Below are positions 42,152 through 51,663 of a stretch of 64,000 bases of DNA, piece by piece. The position numbers were made by a program, and so were the translations under genes. Positions within the stretch are counted from its first letter, which is position 1, and each line of letters starts with the position of its first letter. A model generated the notes under the pieces. That model did no database searches. It saw nothing but the letters and a program-made list of their open reading frames with translations, and was not told the origin of the DNA. Source of the DNA: G963674835 sp963674835 (GTDB taxonomy: Bacteria; Planctomycetota; Planctomycetia; Pirellulales; Thermoguttaceae); the NCBI GenBank assembly GCA_963674835.2, contig CAXXKC010000002.1:2356001-2420000 (forward strand). Reading direction: 5' to 3'.

Positions 42152-42427
42152 ACCGCGGTTATTCCCACTCGGCACGGGATATTGAAAGCGACCTGAGCGA
42201 GATGAAGCTCGATTCGCGCGAACTGGCTGAGCAGCCAGAAGTATTTTGATGTCATTGCGAAGGGCTTTGATGGGATGATAAACTTGAGATTGCTATGAAG
42301 TGTGTTGCGTTGACGTCGGAGAAGATGAGACGTCAAGGATGGAACGTGCGTTTCTCGTAGCGGCACGGCAACGTTTCGTTGACGGCCGTACGTCAAACAC
42401 TCAATCACGAAGGGCGAAAGGAACACC

Positions 42428-43816
42428 ATGCCACGCACAAACACGCAGCCCTCGAATAGGCTCACGCGACGCGCCTTCCTTCGCAACTCGGCTGCCGCAA
42501 CCGCGGGTGCGTTGGCGTTGCCCATGTTCGCACCGGCCTCGGTTTTGGGTCGCGATGGAGAAACGGCGCCCAGCAATCGAATCGGCATTGGATTCATCGG
42601 GGTGGGACGGCAGGCCGTGCATGCCAATATGTCGGTCTTCATGCGATCCGGCTATTGCCAACCGGTCGCTTTGTGCGACGTCGACCGTTGGCGTCTGCAC
42701 GTCGAAGACGTTCCGAAGGTCGCGAGTGTGGCGAAGAAGAACCAGTGGGACGTGGCCCTTTTGAAGGATACCTTTCGCACGACCGACTTTCGCGAGCTAT
42801 TGGCGCATCCACGGGTGGACGCGGTGATGATCAGCACTCCTGATTTCTGGCATGTGCCCATAGCATTGGCTGCCGTCAAGGCCGGCAAGGACATCTGCTG
42901 TGAGAAGCCGATCGGAATGTCGATCGCCCACGGAAGAGTATTGGCCAACGCGGCGGCCAAATCGAATATCATCTTTCGGACCGATAGCAATTTCCGTTCG
43001 GAGCCGGAGCTGTTTCGGGCGGTCAGCCTGGTTCGTACAGGGAAGATCGGCCGGATCAAGACGATTCGTATGTCGATACCGATCTATCCGACTCCGACAC
43101 CCAACGAAAAGCCGATGCCCGTTCCCAAGGAACTCGATTACGAGATGTGGCAAGGTCCCGCGGAGCGCAGGCCATACACGCAGGATCGCGTTCATCCGCA
43201 GAAGAAACTCGGCCGGCCCGGTTGGTACGAAAATCGCTTGTACTGCGACGGTCTGATCTCCAACTGGGGGCATCATCCGGCGGACCTCGTGCAGTGGGGC
43301 AACAATACGGAACTCACCGGGCCCGTGGAAGTCGAAGGCCGAGGCGACCTTCCGCCGGCAGATCAGTTCTACAACGTTCTCCAGGAATTCCAGGTCCGTT
43401 ATCGATACGCCAACGGCGTGGAACTGCACTACGTCGGGCGAAAGGACTATCGCGAGGGTGAATCCTACATGACCTTCGACGGGACCGATGGGTGGGTCCG
43501 TGCCTGGCGTGCGCCGAACCGGATCGAGGCGGGACCCCGCTCGATACTCGACGCCAAAGTCACGTTCGACGAGTTCCCCTTTCTGCTGAGAAACGAGAAG
43601 ACCGACTTCATCGAATGCGTCCGGTCACGCAGTCGCACGTTGGAAGACGCCGAAGTGGGCCATCGATCGAGCACGGTCGTCCAGCTAGGCTACATCGCCT
43701 GTCTGCTCGGGCGAAAACTCACCTGGGATCCGGTGAAGGAGGAATTCCCGGGCGACGACGAGGCGAACAAGCTGGCCCAAGGCCAATCGGGCCTGTCTCC
43801 TTGGACCATCCGGTAG
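42428..43816 (+). CDS. Tat-exported Gfo/Idh/MocA oxidoreductase
   Basis: The 462-residue protein has a Tat signal (LTRRAFLRNSAAATAGALAL), then a Rossmann fold (NRIGIGFIGVGRQAVHANMS; DAVMISTPDFWHVPIALAAV; CCEKPIGMS with the conserved EKP). The C-terminal alpha/beta domain includes LISNWGHHPADLVQWGNN, where His residues line the sugar site. Tat export implies a pre-bound NAD(P) used in the periplasm. In related bacteria such enzymes oxidise glycosides at C3 or cleave glycosidic bonds redox-neutrally. The DUF1080, ThuA and cytochrome genes nearby fit the former. A 276-bp gene-free gap precedes it. Confidence 0.92.
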   Translation: MPRTNTQPSNRLTRRAFLRNSAAATAGALALPMFAPASVLGRDGETAPSNRIGIGFIGVGRQAVHANMSVFMRSGYCQPVALCDVDRWRLHVEDVPKVASVAKKNQWDVALLKDTFRTTDFRELLAHPRVDAVMISTPDFWHVPIALAAVKAGKDICCEKPIGMSIAHGRVLANAAAKSNIIFRTDSNFRSEPELFRAVSLVRTGKIGRIKTIRMSIPIYPTPTPNEKPMPVPKELDYEMWQGPAERRPYTQDRVHPQKKLGRPGWYENRLYCDGLISNWGHHPADLVQWGNNTELTGPVEVEGRGDLPPADQFYNVLQEFQVRYRYANGVELHYVGRKDYREGESYMTFDGTDGWVRAWRAPNRIEAGPRSILDAKVTFDEFPFLLRNEKTDFIECVRSRSRTLEDAEVGHRSSTVVQLGYIACLLGRKLTWDPVKEEFPGDDEANKLAQGQSGLSPWTIR

Positions 43817-44046
43817 CCTCGTTCCCTGTCGGCGAAACTGCGATTCGGCGATCTCGGCGTTGCCCGGCGGTAGACAAGAACACTGAGACGATATTTGCTC
43901 GACGAAACTTGATTCAGCCATCCCCGAGGATCCTCGGTAATCACTCCCACGCTATTTCGCCGATCGACGCAGAAAGCTAACACGCGGCGATACAGTGAAA
44001 GACGAGTTCGTCGCACACGTCATTAGGAGTAAATAGGGAGCGTGAA

Positions 44047-45615
44047 GTGTTGTGTAAGAAACCGGTAGTCGTCGTGCTGCTGGCGGTCGTGGCCGCCGGG
44101 TTGAGTGTTGCTGTCGGGGCCGAGCCGACGCGAAAACCAAAGACCCCCGAGCGCTCGCCTGTCGAGTACAAGTGCCTCTTCAACCACGAGTTGTTGATTA
44201 TCTCGCATAAGAAGGGCAACAACGCAAAGTACATCAAGGATTTCGTGCGCAAGTTGCAGGGGACGGACGTGGACGCGCTTATGTGCTGCCCGGAGATGTG
44301 GCGTACCAATACGTTTCCGTCCGAAGTCGACCCGACGTGGAAGAAGTACAAGCCGGGCCAGCCCAAAAGCAAGTTCGCCTCGTGGGACTACATGATGACC
44401 TACCTGCACGAAGGGGGCGATCCGGTCAAGGACACACTCGAAGCCTGCCGCGAGATCGGAGTGGATTTCTTCGTTTCGTACCGGATGAACGACCATCATT
44501 ACATCCAGGACCTGGAATGGCCCTGCCACAACGACTTCTGGCGCGCCCACCCCGAGTATTGGCTCGCCGATACCGACACCTCACCCTATGCCAGCGGCCG
44601 GGACGACAAGCGACTGCACAACTACATGCTTCCCGAAGTGCGGGACTACTACTTCGCCATCATCGAAGAACTGTGCACCAACTACGATGTGGACGGTTTT
44701 GAATTCGATTTCCAACGCTACCCGCAGTTCTTCAAGAACGATGAGGTCGAAGAAGGCACGAAGGTGATGACGGCCTTTGTCACGCGTATTCGCAAGATGC
44801 TCGACCGGATCGGCGCCGAACGCGGCAAGTATCTGAAGCTCTGCGCCCGCGTTCCGCACACCATCGAGCGCTGCGAGAAAGCCGGACTGGATGTGGTTGG
44901 CTGGGACGCTGCCGGGCTCCTCGACATGATCAACGTGTCGTCGTTCTATTTGCACACGCTGGAAATGGACATCGAAGGCTTCAAGGCACGCATCAAGAAT
45001 GCCAAGATCTACGGCGAAATGAACTACGTCACGTACCAGAACGGCAAGGTCGACAAGTTTGCCCGGCGTTACACCACTTGTGCCATCTACCGGGCTTCGG
45101 CCCTGAACCTGTTCGCGCGCGGCGTGGACGGGTTGAGCCTCTTCAATTGGGACTACGTGCCCTCGAAGAAACGGCTGGAGATGGTTCCCTGCCTCAAACG
45201 CATCACCGACGTGGATTATCTTAAGACGGCCTCCAAATGCTACGCCGTCTACCCGTTCTTTGGGGCATTCAAGAATCCGAACGAGGCCACCGTCGAACTG
45301 GTCATTCCCGACAATACGTCCAAGGTTGCCTTTGATCGGTCCGTGCTGCGAGTTGAAACCCGGACGAGATGCGACGACATCCGCATCGGGGTTTGGCTGA
45401 ACGGCAAGCCACTGGAGGCATGCGAACACGAAGAGGTCGAGCTCTTTCCGCCCATCGCCGAGAACGCCAGCTACGCCACGCGAGACGTCGTCAAGTTCTA
45501 CGCCGTTCCCCTCGACGCCATCGTTCCAGGCAGGAACACCATCGAGTTGAAGAATCTGGACAAGGAGAAACGCTCCTGCAAGTTCTTCTCTGTGGAAATC
45601 GGATTGTACAGGTAG
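44047..45615 (+). CDS. Exported TIM-barrel glycoside hydrolase-like protein
   Basis: The 522-residue protein starts at GTG 44047, six bases after GGGAG (44036-44040), and has a signal peptide (PVVVVLLAVVAAGLSVAVGA). The barrel region contains DTLEACREIGVDFFVSYRMN, EYWLADTDTSPYA, a YDVDGFEFDFQRYPQFFK strand where Asp/Glu resemble a catalytic site, and AALNLFARGVDGLSLFNWDY-like sequence. A C-terminal beta-sandwich ends NTIELKNLDKEKRSCKFFSV. It resembles GHL10/DUF4015-type putative glycosidases, by memory; specificity is unknown. It lies between the two Gfo/Idh/MocA genes. Confidence 0.72.
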   Translation: MLCKKPVVVVLLAVVAAGLSVAVGAEPTRKPKTPERSPVEYKCLFNHELLIISHKKGNNAKYIKDFVRKLQGTDVDALMCCPEMWRTNTFPSEVDPTWKKYKPGQPKSKFASWDYMMTYLHEGGDPVKDTLEACREIGVDFFVSYRMNDHHYIQDLEWPCHNDFWRAHPEYWLADTDTSPYASGRDDKRLHNYMLPEVRDYYFAIIEELCTNYDVDGFEFDFQRYPQFFKNDEVEEGTKVMTAFVTRIRKMLDRIGAERGKYLKLCARVPHTIERCEKAGLDVVGWDAAGLLDMINVSSFYLHTLEMDIEGFKARIKNAKIYGEMNYVTYQNGKVDKFARRYTTCAIYRASALNLFARGVDGLSLFNWDYVPSKKRLEMVPCLKRITDVDYLKTASKCYAVYPFFGAFKNPNEATVELVIPDNTSKVAFDRSVLRVETRTRCDDIRIGVWLNGKPLEACEHEEVELFPPIAENASYATRDVVKFYAVPLDAIVPGRNTIELKNLDKEKRSCKFFSVEIGLYR

Positions 45616-45646
45616 AATCATGGGACTTTGAATGGGGATACACAAC

Positions 45647-46768
45647 ATGAATAATGAGATGCTCTTTTCACGACGTGCGTTTCTCGCCGCTTCCGGGCTT
45701 GCTACAACGGGGACGGTCCTGCTCGGCGGTGTGGCCGCCGCCCAGAATGGAGTTCCCGCCAAAAAGCAACCTATCAAGATTGGACAGATCGGCACCGGCA
45801 ACCAACACGCGTACAAGATGGGAACCCTTCGCAAGCTGCCCGATCTTTTCGAGGTCGTCGGCTTCGTCGAGGACGATCCGAAATTGCGAGAGAGAGCCCT
45901 GAGAAGCGGCACTTTCAAGGGTTTGAAGGTCATGTCCACCGACGAGTTGCTGGCCGTTCCCGGGCTTCAGGCCGTGGCAGTTGAGACCGAGGAGCGCGTC
46001 TGCATTCCTCCCGCCCTGCGGTGCATCCAGGCCGGAAAGCACATCCATCTGGACAAACCGTGCGGCGAATCCCTGCCGAAGTTCAAACAGGTGCTCGACG
46101 AGGCGAAAGCCGGAAACCTGACGGTCCAAGTTGGATACATGTACCGGAACAACCCGGCCGTGCAGTTCTGCATCAAGGCCGTCCGAGACGGACTGATCGG
46201 AAATGTGTTCGATCTCGACACCGCCATGGGACGCTACGACGGCGAGGGCTACCGGAACCTCATCAAAGACTACAAGGGCGGGATCGCCTACATTCTGGCC
46301 TGCCATCTGATCGATATCGTCGTCTCGCTCATGGGGGAACCTGAGAAGATCACGCCCTATCTCCGCCAGACCCGTTCCGACGGCGTGCTGGACAACTGCC
46401 TGGCCGTCTTCGAGTTCTCCCGCGATCGGCTGGCCACCGTGCGGACATCCATCACCGAGGCGCAAGGCTTTCAGCGTCGACGCCTCAAGGTGATGGGCGA
46501 CAAGGGGAGCATCATCATTCAACCGATTGAATCCAAGGGCAATATGTCCGGCGGAGTCCTCACGCTTGCCCTGGAGGAAGATCGCGGCGGTTTCAAGAAA
46601 GGCATACAGACCGTTGATATGCCGCCTCTCAAAGACCGCTACGAAGACCAGTGGCGGGAATTTGCCGCGGTTCTGAACGGCGAAATGGTCAATCCGTACA
46701 CATACGAGCATGATTGCATTGTGCACAAATGCCACCTGAGGGCCTGCGGCATGCCGATCGATGTGTGA
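45647..46768 (+). CDS. Tat-exported Gfo/Idh/MocA oxidoreductase
   Basis: The 373-residue protein has a Tat signal (FSRRAFLAASGLATTGTVLL) and a Rossmann fold with IKIGQIGTGNQHAYKMGTLR, followed by LQAVAVETEERVCIPPALRC and IHLDKPCGESLPKF, in which DKP replaces the usual EKP. The C-terminal domain includes GGIAYILACHLIDIVVSLMG with the conserved His. The likely role is NAD(P)-dependent oxidoreduction of a carbohydrate in the periplasm. The start at 45647 (MNNEMLFSRRAFL) fits the Tat signal; an ATG at 45632 is also in frame. It is followed after about 90 bp by the esterase gene. Confidence 0.9.
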   Translation: MNNEMLFSRRAFLAASGLATTGTVLLGGVAAAQNGVPAKKQPIKIGQIGTGNQHAYKMGTLRKLPDLFEVVGFVEDDPKLRERALRSGTFKGLKVMSTDELLAVPGLQAVAVETEERVCIPPALRCIQAGKHIHLDKPCGESLPKFKQVLDEAKAGNLTVQVGYMYRNNPAVQFCIKAVRDGLIGNVFDLDTAMGRYDGEGYRNLIKDYKGGIAYILACHLIDIVVSLMGEPEKITPYLRQTRSDGVLDNCLAVFEFSRDRLATVRTSITEAQGFQRRRLKVMGDKGSIIIQPIESKGNMSGGVLTLALEEDRGGFKKGIQTVDMPPLKDRYEDQWREFAAVLNGEMVNPYTYEHDCIVHKCHLRACGMPIDV

Positions 46769-46856
46769 GACGGGGTTCTCACCAAAGACTCCATCTGCCT
46801 TCTCCACCTCATGGCACGCTGAAAGAACAGATGAAGACATGAAAGGAAATAGCCGA

Positions 46857-48806
46857 ATGATGCGTTTCCCCTGTCGTGCAGGATACGTCCTTGGCCTCTG
46901 CGTCGTCTTCGCAGCCGGAGGGCTCCGGGCCGATGTCAGCCTGCCGTCGATCTTTTCAGACAACATGATGCTCCAGCAGGCTAAGCCGATATCGGTCCAC
47001 GGCACTGCGGACCCGTCGGAGAAGGTCACCGTCGAAATCTGCGGGCAGCGCAAGGCGACGACGGCGGATGCAGCGGGCAACTGGCAGGTTGTGCTCGAAC
47101 CGTTGGTCAAGCAATCCGCGCCGACGAACATGCGGATCGCCGGAAAGAACACCGTCACGATCGCGAATGTCTTGGTCGGCGATGTATGGCTGGCATCGGG
47201 ACAATCGAATATGGAAATGCAGGTCAGCGGAGTCAACCACGCCGACGAGGAGATCAAGGCGGCCGACTACCCGGAGATCCGCTTCTACATGGTGAATCGC
47301 GACTTGGCGTCTGCCCCGCGCAAAGACACGGCGGGGAAATGGCTCGTCTGCACGCCGGATACGGTCAAGGACTTCTCCGCTGTCGCCTACTTCTTCGCCC
47401 GGGAAATCCACACATCGTGCGGAATCCCGATAGGCGTGATCAACAGCGCCGTCGGGGCCAGTTCGTGCGAGGCCTGGACGCCGGCGGACGTGCTGCTCGC
47501 CGACAAGTCGCTTCCGCAACCGGCGCCAATCGCACCGGAGGAATATCCGGACTGGAAGACCTACGATGCCGTGCGCAAACAGGTCTACGAAGCGGCCGCC
47601 CACAAGGATCCCGGCATCCAACCGGAATGTCGCGCGTGGGCTACTCCGGAATACGACGCGTCGGCCTGGAAAGACGTGGCCGTTCCCGGAAGCATCGAAT
47701 CACGGGGCATGAACATCGACGGCGCCGTCTGGTTCCGCACCGAGGTCGAGTTGCCTGCCACGTGGGCCGGTGAGGATGCGCAACTCTATCTTGGTCCGAT
47801 CACAGACAACAGCGTGGCCTTCGTCAACGGAACGGAAATCGGCCGGGTGGAGAACAACCGCCGCTCGTGGGTCTTCCGTACGCACAAGATCCCGGGGAAA
47901 CTCGTCACGGCCGGCCGGAACGTCGTTGCCATTCGGATCTTCAACGAAGTCGGCCAGGGCGGCTTTCATCCGGGCTACCCGGCTCCGTTGAAGATCCATC
48001 GGGACGGGGCGGGCGAAGTACTGCTCCCGAAGATCTGGAAATGCAAAGTCGAGCTTGCACTGGAACCGGCGAAGTTGGCCCGAGACCTGCCGTACGGCTA
48101 CAGCGTGCCGTGCGCTCTGTACAACGCCATGATCGCCCCGTTCACCCAGTTCCCCGTGCGCGGCTTCCTCTGGTATCAGGGCGAGTCCAACGCGGGACGA
48201 TGGGATCAACACAGCATTCTCTTTCCGGCAATGATCACGTCGTGGCGCAAGCTTTGGGGCGACGAGACGCTTCCTTTCTACTTCGTACAACTGGCCAGCT
48301 ACCAGGCACGAGAGAAGGAGCCGAGCGATGGAGGTTGGGCGTTCATCCGCGAGTCGCAGACCAAGACTCTGGCGCTGGCCAATACCGGCATGGCCGTCAC
48401 CATCGACATCGGCGACGCCACAAACGTCCATCCGAAGAACAAGCAGGACGTAGGCAAACGCCTGGCGCTGTGGGCGAAACGCGACTGCTACGGAGAGACC
48501 GACACGGTCGTAAGCGGCCCGCTCGTCGCTTCAAGCGCTGTGGAAGGCAACCGAATCCGGATCCACTTCACACACCTCGGCGGCGGCCTGAAAGCCAAGG
48601 ATGGCGAGTTGAAAGGCTTCGCCATCGCCGGGCCTGACAAGGCGTTCCGCTGGGCCAAGGCAAGAATCGACGGGGACAGCGTGCTGGTCTGGAACGAGAC
48701 CGTACCGAACCCGGCTTTCGTGCGTTACGCATGGGCCAACAACCCGGAGTGTAACCTCTACAACGCCGCCGGGCTGCCGGCCGTCCCGTTCCGAACGGAC
48801 AAGTGA
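46857..48806 (+). CDS. Sialate O-acetylesterase-type carbohydrate esterase (SGNH/SASA)
   Basis: The 649-residue protein has a signal peptide (GYVLGLCVVFAAGGLRADVS) and the SASA layout. It opens VSLPSIFSDNMMLQQAKPIS, then VLVGDVWLASGQSNMEMQ with catalytic Ser117 in GQSN, then GVINSAVGASSCEAWTP, an inserted jelly roll (about 270-380), FLWYQGESNA and the catalytic Asp/His region IDIGDATNVHPKNKQDVGKR. The family removes O-acetyl groups from sialic acids or, more broadly in environmental bacteria, from acetylated glycans. Here it probably deacetylates the polysaccharide degraded by its neighbours. Start 46857 was chosen for AAGGA upstream; 46839 is an alternative. Confidence 0.92.
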   Translation: MMRFPCRAGYVLGLCVVFAAGGLRADVSLPSIFSDNMMLQQAKPISVHGTADPSEKVTVEICGQRKATTADAAGNWQVVLEPLVKQSAPTNMRIAGKNTVTIANVLVGDVWLASGQSNMEMQVSGVNHADEEIKAADYPEIRFYMVNRDLASAPRKDTAGKWLVCTPDTVKDFSAVAYFFAREIHTSCGIPIGVINSAVGASSCEAWTPADVLLADKSLPQPAPIAPEEYPDWKTYDAVRKQVYEAAAHKDPGIQPECRAWATPEYDASAWKDVAVPGSIESRGMNIDGAVWFRTEVELPATWAGEDAQLYLGPITDNSVAFVNGTEIGRVENNRRSWVFRTHKIPGKLVTAGRNVVAIRIFNEVGQGGFHPGYPAPLKIHRDGAGEVLLPKIWKCKVELALEPAKLARDLPYGYSVPCALYNAMIAPFTQFPVRGFLWYQGESNAGRWDQHSILFPAMITSWRKLWGDETLPFYFVQLASYQAREKEPSDGGWAFIRESQTKTLALANTGMAVTIDIGDATNVHPKNKQDVGKRLALWAKRDCYGETDTVVSGPLVASSAVEGNRIRIHFTHLGGGLKAKDGELKGFAIAGPDKAFRWAKARIDGDSVLVWNETVPNPAFVRYAWANNPECNLYNAAGLPAVPFRTDK

Positions 48807-49188
48807 GAAGGGCCTCCAACCAAACGGCCCCGGGGCGGAATGGTGGTCATGCTGTCGGTGGTGCTTCCAGCCGTCAGGGTCTCGTTTGCGCGCGGGGCCC
48901 GAGGACTGGCCGCGGCGAGGCTTGCACCAACGCATGCAGACCGCAAGTGGACCAGAAACACTCGCGGTATTCGAGCCGTCGCTACTGGCTGTCTTTTCGC
49001 TTCGCGACCGTTTGGAGGAAGAAAGCGTGAACAAGTGCATGCCCGCGCGGGTCGTGCAAGCGGAACACTGGAGTAAAGCGGCCCGTGCCTTGATTCGTCC
49101 GCCTGCCGAGCCTACACTCAACTCTGCCGCCGAAATCATGTTCCTATCCATGTTCCAGAACCACCGATCATGTCGCGGGAAGACAACC
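48807..49188. other. Intergenic region, no gene recognised
   Basis: The frame of the heparinase-like gene is open through much of this interval, but the translation is not protein-like and the signal peptide begins only at 49189. I see no hairpin or promoter worth annotating. Confidence 0.45.
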
Positions 49189-51537
49189 ATGCGAAGACTG
49201 ATGGCGTGTATCTTGTGTCTTGTTCTGGTCGACGCTGCGTACTCGGCCGTTGTCCTCGATGCTGAACCGAAAGAGACGCAGAAACCCTACAGCCCTGCAA
49301 TGGGGCAGACCGTGGCAGTCAACCCACCGCCGTTCATTTGGATCCCCGCGCCAACGGCGTCCGAATATTCCCTGCAGATATCAGCCGACAGGTCGTTCCC
49401 GAAAGACGGGACGAAGACGTTCCGTGGAATCCAGTTGAATGTCTTCGTTCCGGGGAAGCCGCTCGAACCTGGAGAGTGGTTTTGGCGCTACGGCGTCAAG
49501 ACAGACGACGGTTACGAATACGGCAAAGCAAGGCCGTTCAACGTCGCGAAGGGGACTCGCGAGTTTCCCTTTCCCGATTTCGCGGAGGTGCTGAAGCGCG
49601 TGCCCAAGGAGCACCCCCGGGTAATCCTGACCGGCGAACACCTGGAAAGAGTCCGTCGACTGGCCAAGGGGGATCTGAAGTCCGGGGTCGACTCCTTGAT
49701 CCGGTTGGCAAAGAGCCATGTTGGCGAGGTACTGGTCGCCGAACCACCGAAACCAACGTCCGGGCCGGAAATGGTGAATGTCATGCGGACCACCCGCGGC
49801 CCGATGGATGTCATGGAAACCTGTGCGCTGGCGTACCTGCTGACCGGAGAGAAGGGACTGGGACTCGAAGCCAAGCGTCGCATCCTGCATTTCTTCAGTT
49901 GGGATCCGAACGGCTCCACCGGTCTCTGGAGCTACGACGAACCTGCGATGTGGGTCATGATGCGCGGCACCAGGGCGTACGACTGGACGTACGACCTCTT
50001 CACTCCCGAAGAACGCGCGAAAGTCGAACCCGTGATGAAGCAGCGCGCCGAGCAGTTCTACATCCATCTCAAGAAGAAACGGAAATTCCACACCAGCCCG
50101 TACGAAAGCCATGCTGGACGGATGCCGGGTTTTCTGGGTGAGGCGGCCATCAGCTTCGCACACGAATGGCCCGAGGCGCGGGAGTGGATCGAGTATGCAA
50201 CGCTGCTCTACTACACGTCGTACCCGGCATGGGGCGGGGACGACGGAGGATGGCAGGAAGGCCCCGGGTACTGGAGCGCGTACATGAGTTTTGCCATGCA
50301 CTACGTGATTGCGCTCAAGAACGCCACCGGCGTTGACCTAATGAACAAGCCGTTCTTCCGCAATACGCCCTACTATGCGTTGTACACCGCCACGCCGTAC
50401 CACGAACACCGACCGTACGGAGATGGAGCGAATTCCAGCCCGTCCGCACTCGGGTCGATCGTCCATGCTTTCTCCGGCGCGCTGAAGGATCCGTACCTGA
50501 AATGGTACTGGCAGGCATGCGGAAGGGATGCCGGCCGCGACCTGCTCACCCTTGTCACGGCTGACCCCAGCATCGAGCCGAGAAACCCGAAGGAGCTTCC
50601 TTCCTCGCGTCTCTTCGAAGCCGTGGGACTGTCTGCGTTTCACACGGCGCTGGGGGACAAGGAGAACGACATCACGTTTCTTTTCCGGTCGAGCCCCTTC
50701 GGCAGCGTGAGTCACGGACATGCCGACCAGAATGCATTTGTGCTCGAGGCCTTCGGTGAGGCGCTCGCCCCCGTCACCGGCTATTATCCCTGGTATGGTT
50801 CTCCCCATCATCAAAACTGGACTCGCGACACGAAGGCCGTGAACAGCATTCTTGTCGACGGCGAAGGTCAGGTGAAACGGAAGTGGTCGGCCCAAGGGGA
50901 GATCGCCGCCTTCCACTCGAGCGAAGGCTATGACTACGTCGAGGGCGAAGCGGCACCGGCATACGGCGACCGGCTCGAACGGTTTCGGCGACACGTCGTT
51001 CATGCTCGTCCGGGCGTGTTCGTGATCTATGACGACCTGGCAGCAAGAAAGCCGTCGACCTACCAGTGGCTGCTTCACGCGTTCGACAAGATGGAGATCT
51101 CCGGCAACCGGATCTCTCTCCGTCGACACAAGGCATCGATGGACGCCGTGGTCCTGTTGCCCAAAGATGCGTACCTCTCTCAGAATGACAGGTACGATCC
51201 CGTGCCCGAGGCGATTGGGTCGCAACCCGCGAACTACAAGAACTCCTGGCACCTGACAGCCAGCACGTCAGAGCAGGAGCTCACAGGCCGTTTTCTCACC
51301 GTCCTGATGGTGCAGAAGACGGGCAAAGAGGCTCGGTTCCCCAACGTCAAGCTCCTGGAAGGGAAAGGATGTGTGGGCGTTGAATTGACCTATCCCGGTG
51401 GCACAAACGAGACGATTGCCTTTCGTGCAGAACCGGACGGACGAATCGACTGCGCTCAGTTGCAGAGCGACGCCCGTGTTGCCGCGATCGCCCGGGATGG
51501 GAATGGCAAAGAGGTCAGGAAACTGCAAATACCCTAG
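49189..51537 (+). CDS. Exported heparinase II/III-like polysaccharide lyase (DUF4962-type N-terminus)
   Basis: The 782-residue protein starts at ATG 49189 (MRRLMACILCLVLVDAAYSA, signal peptide). A fibronectin-like region (about 25-130; PPPFIWIPAPTASEYSLQIS) precedes an (alpha/alpha) toroid with PRVILTGEHLERVRRLAKGD, GPMDVMETCALAYLLTGEKG and YESHAGRMPGFLGEAAISFA. A beta-sheet domain follows, with SPFGSVSHGHADQNAF, the SHGHAD signature of heparinase II/III-like lyases. It should cleave uronic-acid-containing polysaccharide by beta-elimination. Together with the sulfatase at 60 kb it suggests a sulfated, uronate-rich substrate. Substrate specificity cannot be read from the sequence. Confidence 0.88.
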   Translation: MRRLMACILCLVLVDAAYSAVVLDAEPKETQKPYSPAMGQTVAVNPPPFIWIPAPTASEYSLQISADRSFPKDGTKTFRGIQLNVFVPGKPLEPGEWFWRYGVKTDDGYEYGKARPFNVAKGTREFPFPDFAEVLKRVPKEHPRVILTGEHLERVRRLAKGDLKSGVDSLIRLAKSHVGEVLVAEPPKPTSGPEMVNVMRTTRGPMDVMETCALAYLLTGEKGLGLEAKRRILHFFSWDPNGSTGLWSYDEPAMWVMMRGTRAYDWTYDLFTPEERAKVEPVMKQRAEQFYIHLKKKRKFHTSPYESHAGRMPGFLGEAAISFAHEWPEAREWIEYATLLYYTSYPAWGGDDGGWQEGPGYWSAYMSFAMHYVIALKNATGVDLMNKPFFRNTPYYALYTATPYHEHRPYGDGANSSPSALGSIVHAFSGALKDPYLKWYWQACGRDAGRDLLTLVTADPSIEPRNPKELPSSRLFEAVGLSAFHTALGDKENDITFLFRSSPFGSVSHGHADQNAFVLEAFGEALAPVTGYYPWYGSPHHQNWTRDTKAVNSILVDGEGQVKRKWSAQGEIAAFHSSEGYDYVEGEAAPAYGDRLERFRRHVVHARPGVFVIYDDLAARKPSTYQWLLHAFDKMEISGNRISLRRHKASMDAVVLLPKDAYLSQNDRYDPVPEAIGSQPANYKNSWHLTASTSEQELTGRFLTVLMVQKTGKEARFPNVKLLEGKGCVGVELTYPGGTNETIAFRAEPDGRIDCAQLQSDARVAAIARDGNGKEVRKLQIP

Positions 51538-51663
51538 ACGCCCGGGACATCGAACCGGGCATTGCTGCACAATACCCATATCGCCAGAGTGGCGTCCTCT
51601 GCAGCCAAGCAACATCGCGGCAACCGCTCATCAGACAATTCCGGAGAACGGCAGGCTGAGACA